From Methanosarcinales archaeon (GTDB taxonomy: Archaea; Halobacteriota; Syntropharchaeia; Alkanophagales; Methanospirareceae), in the NCBI GenBank assembly GCA_030665925.1, contig DAOUYX010000102.1:1-6155 (forward strand): a DNA stretch of 6,155 nucleotides. The letters are read 5' to 3'. The stretch's first letter is position 1. Every line of letters begins with the position of its first letter. Of the stretch, positions 1-5,629 are shown in pieces. The position numbers and the translations under genes were made by a program. A model generated the notes under the pieces. The model searched no databases. It worked only from the letters and a program-made list of their open reading frames with translations, and was not told the origin of the DNA.

Positions 1-47
1 GGGGAATTAAAAGAACCCCTCTACGTTTTTCAATTTTTTAGTTTAGT

Positions 48-1394
48 TCACTCTCGTCTTTTCCGCACTATCAAATATGCAATGCCGAGAATTCCTGCGA
101 TGCCGAATATCGCTTCGAAGCCAGGTTCTTTAGGCGTAGGCGTTGGCGTTACTTCCCCTTCAAGCGGAATACTCTCTCCCAGCGCAACGCTTCCATCATC
201 GGCGATTGAGAATTCGCAGTAAACACCGAACACGTCACCATTCTCATCGAAGGTGATTTCACCGGAAGCGCCCTGATAGTTTATCTCCTTGCCCTCACGA
301 ATAAGTCTTAACGCTTCTCCGATGTCACTGACCTCTTCACCCGGCGGATTCGCAACGTCCCTTATACTGTCCCGGATAGCTGTCCCGGAAGCTTCTCCCG
401 CCTTCTCTATTGCCAGTGCCACGACTGCCGCGGCGTCATAACTGTTGGAACAGTAGGTTGTAGGTTCTTTCCCATATTCCGCTATATAGTTCTGTTTGAA
501 CGTTTCGTACGATGGACCTGCCGCTCTTGGGTCTGGCGTTGTACCTTTGAGCCCCGCTATAATGTAGTTACCAGCAGTGTCTTTGCCCACCATCTCAGCC
601 AGCGTTTCATCTCGTAGTCCCTCAGAAAGCAGCCAATCAATGTCTTCCATATGCCCCTTCTCATAAGCCGTTTTCAGTATCACGCTGCCGGTCTGCGGAT
701 ATGAGCACAGCATTACGAAATCAGGGTTCGGTTGGCAAGCCTTTTCAACTTCCGAGTCAAAAATAGTCCCCGCAGGGTCGTATTTCACGGTCTCCAATAC
801 CGCACCGCCGAGCGCTTTGAACTCTTTCACGAAAACCAGCTCGAAACCCACTCCATACGGGTTATTCACCACCAGCGTGGTTGCGGTTGTGTATCCTTCC
901 TTGATGGCAAGTTGTGCCATTGCTTTTCCCTGTAAAGCGTCTGATGGTGCTGTCCGGAAGTAAAGGTCGTTGTCAGAGTATGTGGTAAAATCAGGACCCG
1001 TGTTGGACGAGGAAATCTGAAGGACGCCATTGCCCGTGGTAATGTCAATGATTGCCATGCTCGATCCGCTGCCGGTTGCACCGATGATCACGGGTACTCT
1101 GTCCACCTTAACGAGCTTGTTTGCTGCGTCCACAGATGGCACTTCCGACGTCTGTGTGTCCTCGACGATGGTCTCAAGAGTCCCACCAAGCACACCGCCG
1201 TTTTCGTTCACCTCTTTCACCGCTAAGAGTATCCCGTCAGTCATGGGTTGCCCATAGGTACCCAAATCTCCAGTCAATGCCTGCATAACTCCTATTTTCA
1301 CCTCGTCCGCTGCTACCGCTGTGCCTCCCGATAGGAAGACCGCCAGAACCAAAGTGGCTATCACTAAACCTGCTCCAATCTCTTTTGTCTTCAT
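48..1394 (-). CDS. livK: LivJ/LivK-type ABC substrate-binding protein with PGF-CTERM-like surface anchor
   Basis: This is an extracytoplasmic solute receptor for a branched-chain amino acid type ABC importer (Peripla_BP_6 fold). The 448 residues begin with a class I signal peptide: charged MKTKE, a hydrophobic core at about residues 6-22, and probable cleavage after AVAA (about 29). There is no lipobox cysteine. The mature part opens with VKIGVMQALTGDLGTYGQP, the usual start of this family. A TPTPTP linker near residue 416 leads to PGF at 424-426, a hydrophobic helix, and a basic end RKRRE. That layout matches the archaeal PGF-CTERM sorting signal, so the protein is probably processed by an archaeosortase and lipid-anchored. 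The ATG is supported by AAGGAG at 1404-1409, nine bases upstream. The gene is divergent from livHMG, with the DUF4870 gene in between, so it is transcribed separately. The substrate is not proven; leucine/isoleucine/valine is the family default, but amides, urea or other amino acids are possible. Confidence 0.93.
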   Translation of the reverse strand: MKTKEIGAGLVIATLVLAVFLSGGTAVAADEVKIGVMQALTGDLGTYGQPMTDGILLAVKEVNENGGVLGGTLETIVEDTQTSEVPSVDAANKLVKVDRVPVIIGATGSGSSMAIIDITTGNGVLQISSSNTGPDFTTYSDNDLYFRTAPSDALQGKAMAQLAIKEGYTTATTLVVNNPYGVGFELVFVKEFKALGGAVLETVKYDPAGTIFDSEVEKACQPNPDFVMLCSYPQTGSVILKTAYEKGHMEDIDWLLSEGLRDETLAEMVGKDTAGNYIIAGLKGTTPDPRAAGPSYETFKQNYIAEYGKEPTTYCSNSYDAAAVVALAIEKAGEASGTAIRDSIRDVANPPGEEVSDIGEALRLIREGKEINYQGASGEITFDENGDVFGVYCEFSIADDGSVALGESIPLEGEVTPTPTPKEPGFEAIFGIAGILGIAYLIVRKRRE

Positions 1395-1443
1395 AGTCTT
1401 TTTCTCCTTGTTATGTTATCCTAAAGTAAAAAAGCTAAACTCT

Positions 1444-1460
1444 TCTTTAAAAAACTTTCG
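1444..1460 (-). promoter_or_regulatory. Candidate BRE/TATA promoter of the substrate-binding protein gene
   Basis: Read on the minus strand, 1460-1445 is CGAAAGTTTTTTAAAG. A purine-rich BRE-like CGAAA is followed two bases later by a T/A-rich box, which is the spacing of archaeal promoters. Transcription would start roughly 25 bases on, near 1425, giving a leader of about 30 bases that contains the AAGGAG ribosome binding site. A second possible TATA lies inside the palindrome at 1496-1514 and would give a leader of about 80 bases. I cannot decide between them from sequence alone. Confidence 0.4.
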
Positions 1461-1495
1461 CTTTTTCGATTTTCACTTCTAAAGTCAAAAACTTT

Positions 1496-1514
1496 GATTA
1501 TATCAGATATAATC
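1496..1514. promoter_or_regulatory. Perfect 19-bp palindrome, probable operator
   Basis: GATTATATC, one central A, then GATATAATC: two 9-base arms that are exact reverse complements. It lies in the non-coding gap between the DUF4870 gene and the binding-protein gene, about 100 bases upstream of the latter and about 35 bases upstream of its best TATA candidate. Odd-centred, AT-rich dyads of this size are typical binding sites for dimeric archaeal regulators (Lrp/AsnC, MarR, TrmB-like). No regulator gene is present in the window. A shorter inverted repeat, AAAGT/ACTTT, is directly adjacent at 1481-1495. Confidence 0.5.
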
Positions 1515-1542
1515 TCGCTATTGCTTTTTTTAATACTACATG

Positions 1543-1578
1543 AAATAAAAAATAGGGGAGGATTTGGTTATTTCCTCC
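1543..1578 (-). terminator. Stem-loop and T-tract terminator after the DUF4870 gene
   Basis: On the minus strand GGAGGA (1578-1573) pairs perfectly with TCCTCC (1562-1557) around a 10-base loop, and is followed by CC and the T-rich run TATTTTTTATTT (to about 1543). It starts 4 bases after the DUF4870 stop codon. T-rich tracts terminate archaeal transcription even without a stem, so the T-run may be the active part. It would separate the DUF4870 transcript from the binding-protein gene downstream. Confidence 0.5.
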
Positions 1579-1582
1579 TTTA

Positions 1583-1939
1583 TCATATATGTCCTTCCGC
1601 AAAGTCTCCGACAATCGGCAACTTGTACATCTCTCCCTGATACGCCTTGAACATCAGTATTAACCAGAGTATCACTGCCAATATCCATATCAACATGCTG
1701 ATGAGCGAAAAAATCATCCAAAGTCCACCAAATCCCCAAAAGAAAGCGCTGCCTATCATGCTGATTACAACTGCTATAATTGACAGCGGTAAAAACGTTG
1801 CGATCGACTGCATTGCGTGAAATCGAACGAATTTGTTATCCTTCTCCAGCACTAAGAAGACAATGCCTGTTAACCAGGTCAAAACATAGCATAGAAGTCC
1901 AGCTATATTTTCTTCCAAACCCATACCTGTTTTTGCCAT
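1583..1939 (-). CDS. DUF4870 small membrane protein
   Basis: A 118-residue protein of the DUF4870 (Tic20-like) family, whose function is unknown. The family hallmarks are visible: N-terminal GLEENIAGLLCYVLTWLTG (residues 8-25), then FLVLEKDNKFVRFHAMQS (28-45), where the conserved KxxFVRFHAxQS loop sits on the membrane face. There are three hydrophobic segments at about 12-31, 47-67 and 72-97, and a polar tail with YKLPIVGDFAE. Length is normal for the family. An in-frame GTG at 1948 lies inside the Shine-Dalgarno AGGAGGTGAT, so the real start must be the ATG at 1939, eight bases after AGGAGG. The gene has its own TATA box and a terminator, so it looks monocistronic. It lies between the receptor gene and the permease genes, but nothing in the sequence ties it to transport. 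Confidence 0.88.
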   Translation of the reverse strand: MAKTGMGLEENIAGLLCYVLTWLTGIVFLVLEKDNKFVRFHAMQSIATFLPLSIIAVVISMIGSAFFWGFGGLWMIFSLISMLIWILAVILWLILMFKAYQGEMYKLPIVGDFAEGHI

Positions 1940-1943
1940 TTTT

Positions 1944-1953
1944 ATCACCTCCT
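1944..1953 (-). promoter_or_regulatory. Full-length Shine-Dalgarno that fixes the DUF4870 start
   Basis: Minus strand AGGAGGTGAT pairs over ten bases with the 3' tail of 16S rRNA (AUCACCUCCU). It lies ideally upstream of the ATG at 1937-1939. The GTG it contains (1946-1948) is in frame but is part of the ribosome site and is not a credible start. The site suggests high translation. Confidence 0.75.
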
Positions 1954-1976
1954 TGTTAGTTCATTGTTCTAAGGGG

Positions 1977-1990
1977 TATTTAAACCTATT
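1977..1990 (-). promoter_or_regulatory. TATA box of the DUF4870 gene
   Basis: Minus strand AATAGGTTTAAATA: TTTAAATA at 1984-1977 is a textbook archaeal TATA box, preceded by a purine-rich BRE-like AATAGG. Initiation about 25 bases downstream falls near 1955, just before the ribosome binding site, so the mRNA leader would be very short. The box directly follows the stop codon of the SH3 remnant (1986-1988). Confidence 0.6.
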
Positions 1991-2116
1991 GCTTTTTCTT
2001 TGCGGTCAACCTGTTGGATGTTAAGTACACAAACCCAATTTCACCGTCCTGTATTCTATACCAACCATCTTTTTCGCCAGATAGGATAGTATTTCTTGAG
2101 AATATTCTTTATTTGT
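1986..2116 (-). pseudogene. Frameshifted remnant of an SH3b-domain gene (C-terminal end)
   Basis: Between stops at 2109-2111 and 1986-1988 the minus strand encodes NTILSGEKDGWYRI followed by QDGEIGFVYLTSNRL and TAKKKQ. The spacing of GWY, DGxxG and the aromatic-V after it fits the C-terminal half of a bacterial-type SH3 (SH3b, PF08239-like) domain. The frame breaks at a tandem 5-bp duplication, GATAGGATAG (plus strand 2080-2089). Removing one copy joins the domain to a second frame reading TNKEYSQEILS, giving a continuous EYSQEILSGEKDGWY. That second frame meets a TAG at 2117-2119, and no start or N-terminal part is visible. I infer a decayed, 5'-truncated gene, probably once a secreted or surface protein lying just upstream of the DUF4870 gene. 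The match was recognised by eye from a short segment, so confidence is moderate. Confidence 0.5.
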
Positions 2117-2213
2117 CTAGGTCGGTTTGGCGATGATAATTTCAGGAGAAACAACCCAAGAACTTTACAACCCGGTTTTTACACCGCTTCCGGAATTGAC
2201 TAATTACTACTAA

Positions 2214-2221
2214 TTATATAT
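2214..2221 (+). promoter_or_regulatory. Candidate TATA box for the livHMG operon
   Basis: TTATATAT within the very AT-rich run 2201-2226 is the best TATA candidate upstream of livH. Initiation about 25 bases later, near 2243, would leave a leader of only about 15 bases before the ATG at 2258. No Shine-Dalgarno precedes that ATG (the last 20 bases are A/C-rich), so the operon probably begins with a leaderless or nearly leaderless transcript, a known archaeal arrangement. Confidence 0.45.
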
Positions 2222-2257
2222 TATTACACGCAATTAAAATATCAACCAAAATCCCAA

Positions 2258-3109
2258 ATGTTACAACTGGTTGTCAACGGACTCGTGCTGGGGAGTATTT
2301 TAGCACTTGCGGCTATCGGGCTATCCATGATGTACAGCATCTTGAACTTTGCTAATTTTGCACATGGTGACTTCTTAGCTCTCGGCGCTTATCTCACCTT
2401 TGTATTCAGTGCGATACTGGGCGTCCATCTTATACTTGCAGGTGCAATCGCGGTGGTTATTACAGCGCTTGTAGCTGTGTGTTGCGATTATGTAATCTGG
2501 AAGCCAATGCGGAAGAAAGGTGCTGGTAGTGTAACTTTGATTATCATCTCTATCGGTCTGGCACTGTTCCTCAGAAATCTCATTATATTCCTCTGGGGTC
2601 CGGACCTCAAACGCTACGATCTGCCGGTAAAGCGAGGGATAGAACTGGGAAGCGTAGTTATCACTCAAAATCAAATTGTCGTCATAATGGTAGCGATAAT
2701 CTGTATGTTCTTAGTCCACTATCTGTTGAAAAAGACCACGATTGGCAAAGCGATGCGCGCGTTGTCCGATAACATTGACCTCGCAAAGGCTTCCGGAATT
2801 GATGTGGACCGTGTGATACGCTATACATGGGCTATTGGAATGGCTCTGGCTGCGGTTGGCGGCATCTTATACGGATTGATAACAAACATTAACCCGAATA
2901 TGGGCTGGTTCATGCTGCTTCCCATGTTCGCCGCAGTTATCCTTGGCGGTATTGGCAGTCCGTACGGGGCAATGCTCGGGGGTATCATAATAGGCTTAGC
3001 ACAAGAGCTGAGCACCGCGATCTTGCCGACGGAATATAAGCTGGCGGTAGCATTTGTCATAATGATTGCTGTTCTTTTTGTAAGACCACGGGGGATACTG
3101 GGCTCATGA
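2258..3109 (+). CDS. livH: HAAT-family ABC permease LivH
   Basis: One of the two membrane permeases of a branched-chain amino acid type importer (BPD_transp_2, PF02653). It is 283 residues, normal length, and almost wholly hydrophobic, with about eight membrane segments. The opening MLQLVVNGLVLGSILALAAIG and NFAHGDFLALGAY (33-45) are the LivH N-terminal signatures. The cytoplasmic loop GKAMRALSDN to ASGID (163-182) is the stretch that contacts the ATPase, and LGGIGSPYGAMLGG (229-242) is the conserved C-terminal motif. It ends FVRPRGILGS, as LivH proteins do. The ATG was kept because homologues begin at this point, although there is no ribosome binding site and translation may be leaderless. 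It is the first gene of livH-livM-livG. The pairing with LivM and LivG is established for the family; the transported substrate is inferred. Confidence 0.95.
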   Translation: MLQLVVNGLVLGSILALAAIGLSMMYSILNFANFAHGDFLALGAYLTFVFSAILGVHLILAGAIAVVITALVAVCCDYVIWKPMRKKGAGSVTLIIISIGLALFLRNLIIFLWGPDLKRYDLPVKRGIELGSVVITQNQIVVIMVAIICMFLVHYLLKKTTIGKAMRALSDNIDLAKASGIDVDRVIRYTWAIGMALAAVGGILYGLITNINPNMGWFMLLPMFAAVILGGIGSPYGAMLGGIIIGLAQELSTAILPTEYKLAVAFVIMIAVLFVRPRGILGS

Positions 3110-3154
3110 GTAAAATCTCGCCAAAAACGGCATTATACGACATAATCGATAACC

Positions 3155-3179
3155 TATATATAATATACGAAATATCGTA
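3155..3179 (+). promoter_or_regulatory. AT-rich TATA-like element and 14-bp dyad between livH and livM
   Basis: The 88-base gap between livH and livM is unusually long for this operon. It holds TATATATAA (3155-3163) followed by TACGA-AATA-TCGTA (3166-3179), a perfect 5-base inverted repeat with a 4-base centre. The first could be an internal promoter with a start near 3184. The dyad could be an operator, or an mRNA hairpin just before the livM ribosome site at 3182. Neither role is proven. Confidence 0.35.
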
Positions 3180-3197
3180 ACGAGGTGTAATCAATAA

Positions 3198-4100
3198 ATG
3201 ATAGAGTATCTGCCCTATGTAATCACGGTATTGCTGATCGCAGCTATTTACGCAATATTCTCGTTAGGTCTGAATTTAGAATGGGGATTCACGGGGCTGA
3301 TTAATTTCGGACACGTCGCCTTTTTCGCAATAGGCGCGTATACGACCGTATTGTTGAACCTGAGTGGTGTTCCACTCCTTTTATCGGTGATTGCGGGGGT
3401 CGCTCTTGCGGGACTGTGTGGCGGCCTCCTGGGAATACCGACGCTCAAGCTCAGGGAGGATTATTTAGCAATCGTAACCATCGGGTTCGCGGAAATAATA
3501 CGATTCTTTTTGTTAAATGAGGAATGGCTTACGAGAGGCCCGATGGGGGTGCATGTTTTTTCGCGACCTTTCGAGGAACTGATACCGGGGGATTACAACT
3601 TTTTCCTTTTCCCGTTCGTGCTGGTCGTTCTCGTGATATGTTACTTACTGCTGGAGAAGCTCATCAAATCGCCCTGGGGCCGTGTGCTCAAGTCCATACG
3701 GGAGGACGAAGACGTTCCCGCATCACTGGGCAAGAACGTTTTCTCGTACAAAATTCAGGCACTTGTGTTAGGCTCCATGATAGCGGGACTTGCGGGCTCA
3801 CTTCTTGCTTTTTACTTGCAGTATATAAATCCAAGAAACTTTATGCCTATCGAAACGTTCTATGCGTGGATTGCCGTGGTACTTGGTGGAAGTGGCAACA
3901 ATAAAGGCACGATTTTAGGTGCTTTAATCCTCTGGACTTTCTTCAGTGGAACCCGATTCGCTCAGGGCTATCTCCCTTTTAGTCCAACTCAAATGGGCGC
4001 GCTCAGAATATTATTTATTGGAGTGTTACTAATAATGATAATGATGTTCAAGCCGGAAGGACTCTTAGGCAAGAAGGAGGAGTTAACACTGGCGAGGTGA
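3198..4100 (+). CDS. livM: HAAT-family ABC permease LivM
   Basis: The second permease subunit, partner of LivH in the inner-membrane channel. It is 300 residues, usual for short archaeal LivM, with about eight to nine hydrophobic segments. Diagnostic motifs: GLNLEWGFTGLINFGHVAF (24-42), then the TRGPMGV loop (112-118), the ATPase-coupling loop SPWGRVLKSIREDEDVPASL (158-177), VLGGSGNNKGTILGA (228-242), and the C-terminal FKPEGLLGKKEE. The ATG follows GAGGTG (3182-3187) by ten bases. It is separated from livH by 88 bases and runs directly into livG: its TGA (4098-4100) overlaps a possible GTG start of livG, suggesting translational coupling. All motifs look intact. Confidence 0.95.
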   Translation: MIEYLPYVITVLLIAAIYAIFSLGLNLEWGFTGLINFGHVAFFAIGAYTTVLLNLSGVPLLLSVIAGVALAGLCGGLLGIPTLKLREDYLAIVTIGFAEIIRFFLLNEEWLTRGPMGVHVFSRPFEELIPGDYNFFLFPFVLVVLVICYLLLEKLIKSPWGRVLKSIREDEDVPASLGKNVFSYKIQALVLGSMIAGLAGSLLAFYLQYINPRNFMPIETFYAWIAVVLGGSGNNKGTILGALILWTFFSGTRFAQGYLPFSPTQMGALRILFIGVLLIMIMMFKPEGLLGKKEELTLAR

Positions 4101-4114
4101 TGGAGAGGGGAAGC

Positions 4115-4885
4115 ATGCTATCGGTTCACGACGTTGAGAAGAGTTTTGGCGGTATAAAAGCAGTAGATGGATGTTCCTTAAAGATAAAGAAGAGCGCGAT
4201 TGTTGGCGTTATAGGACCCAACGGTGCGGGCAAAACCACGTTGTTCAGAATAATCAGTGGGTTTGAGAAGCCGGATAATGGCACGATCGTATTCAACGGT
4301 GAAGATATAGAGGGTGTAACGAGTTTTGCGATTGCACGCAAAGGGCTCATTCGCACTTTTCAAATTTCAAAAGCGCTCACAAAGCTAACCGTAGAGGAGA
4401 ATATGCTGCTTGCACCGCAATTTCAGCACGGTGAACGAATATGGAATGTGTGGTTACGTCCTAAAGACGTTAAGCGGCAGGAGGAGGAGAATATAGAGAA
4501 AGCTCATGCCTTGCTTGAGTTCCTCGGGCTGCTCCGTTTGAAGGATGAGTATGCGGGCGCGCTTTCTGGTGGCCAGAAGAAGCTATTGGAGATCGCACGA
4601 GCGCTCATGGCGGATCCGAAGATGCTGCTCCTTGATGAGCCTTTTGCTGGAGTGAATCCCACGCTGGCGATGAAAATTTTGGAACGTATAAAGGAGCTCC
4701 GAGATAATAACGGCATAACCGTCCTGGTCATCGAGCACGATATGCCCAAGATCATGCAACTGAGCGATCACATCTACGTGCTCAATAAGGGAAAGGTTAT
4801 CGCGTCCGGCGCGCCCGAAGAAGTGCGAGCCAACGAGCAGGTGGTGGAGGCGTATCTTGGGGGCGTATGGGGCGAGCTGCGTTAG
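4115..4885 (+). CDS. livG: ABC transporter ATPase LivG
   Basis: The nucleotide-binding subunit that drives the importer. Counting from the ATG at 4115 it has 256 residues, the family norm. Walker A is GPNGAGKT (34-41), the Q-loop is TFQ (81-83), the signature is LSGGQ (150-154), Walker B is LLLDEP (171-176), and the H-loop histidine is in IEHD (H208). The insert between Q-loop and signature (about 100-130, with NVW and a charged stretch) marks LivG rather than LivF. Three in-frame starts exist: GTG 4097, ATG 4100 and ATG 4115. I prefer 4115 because GAGG at 4105-4108 sits six bases before it and the protein then starts MLSVHDVEKSFGG like its homologues; either earlier start would give an overlap with livM of one to four bases. 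All catalytic motifs are present. No livF follows: the stop codon lies 5 bp from the convergent carB stop. Confidence 0.94.
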   Translation: MLSVHDVEKSFGGIKAVDGCSLKIKKSAIVGVIGPNGAGKTTLFRIISGFEKPDNGTIVFNGEDIEGVTSFAIARKGLIRTFQISKALTKLTVEENMLLAPQFQHGERIWNVWLRPKDVKRQEEENIEKAHALLEFLGLLRLKDEYAGALSGGQKKLLEIARALMADPKMLLLDEPFAGVNPTLAMKILERIKELRDNNGITVLVIEHDMPKIMQLSDHIYVLNKGKVIASGAPEEVRANEQVVEAYLGGVWGELR

Positions 4886-4890
4886 TTCCG

Positions 4891-5619
4891 CTACTGACTG
4901 CTATGATACTCCTGAATAGACTTCACCTCTACATTCCCGGACTTCACCGTCTCTATTCCCGCTACGGTCGCCATCGCGGCAGCAGCAGTAGTAATATAAG
5001 GGATTTTGTGCTGAATAGCAGTTTTCCTGATATAACTATCGTCATGTTTGCCTTTCCCGCCTACAGGAGTGTTAATTACCATCTGTATCCGTCCATTACG
5101 GATGTCATCAGTTATATCGGGGCGCCCTTCGTTCAGTTTTAGCGCTAAATCTGATTCTATGCCATTTTCATCCAGAAAAGCTTTCGTACCTTTTGTCGCA
5201 AGTATCTTGAACCCTAACTTTTTCAGTCCGGCTGCAACCCCAAGAATATCTTGTCGGTCTTTATCAGCAACAGAAATCAGCACTGTTTCTTCAGAGGGTA
5301 ATTTCATACCCGCAGCTTCCTGCGCTTTGTAAAACGACAGGCCAAAGGAAGATGCAATACCCAGCACTTCGCCCGTACTCTTCATCTCAGGTCCCAGCAC
5401 AGGATCAACATCGGGGAACATATTGAAAGGAAACACCGCTTCCTTCACGCCAAAATAAGGAATTTCTTTTTCACTCGTCTCCACGAGGTCTTTTATTTTT
5501 TTACCTAACATCACCTTCGTTGCTACTTTGGCTACCGGAACGCTTGTTGTAACCTTACTTACTAACGGAACGGTTCGTGAAGCGCGTGGATTTGCTTCCA
5601 AAGTATAAACCTTTCCATC
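4891..5619 (-). pseudogene. carB: 5'-truncated carB: C-terminal fragment of carbamoyl-phosphate synthase large subunit
   Basis: Full-length CarB makes carbamoyl phosphate for arginine and pyrimidine synthesis from bicarbonate, ATP and glutamine-derived ammonia, and has about 1,070 residues. Only the last 242 are here. The fragment opens with DGKVYTLEANPRASRTVP, the end of the second ATP-grasp domain with its conserved NPRASR. It continues through VKEAVFPF, DPVLGPEMKSTGEV and FYKAQEAAG. It ends with a complete MGS-like regulatory domain (TVLISVADKDR, GFKILATKGTKAFL, NEGRP, VINTP, IPYITTAAAA) and the normal terminus VKSIQEYH. The frame is uninterrupted from 5619 to the TAG at 4891-4893. Homology stops at the aspartate codon 5617-5619, and an in-frame TGA lies at 5623-5625. 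A TTG at 5601 could serve as a start but has only weak ribosome-site support and would give a protein with no active site. The rest of carB is absent, and a transposase fragment abuts it. Confidence 0.85.
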
Positions 5620-5629
5620 AGCTCAGTAG

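Noticed and set aside
1..47. Possible terminator after the binding-protein gene (GGGG...CCCC at 1-19)
   Set aside because: Only four pairs form, and the T-rich part on the minus strand is short and interrupted. The signal is cut by the window edge, so I do not call it.
4504..4755. Minus-strand frames opposite livG, and similar frames opposite livH and livM
   Set aside because: They are antisense shadows of strongly conserved transporter genes, without ribosome sites or recognisable domains.
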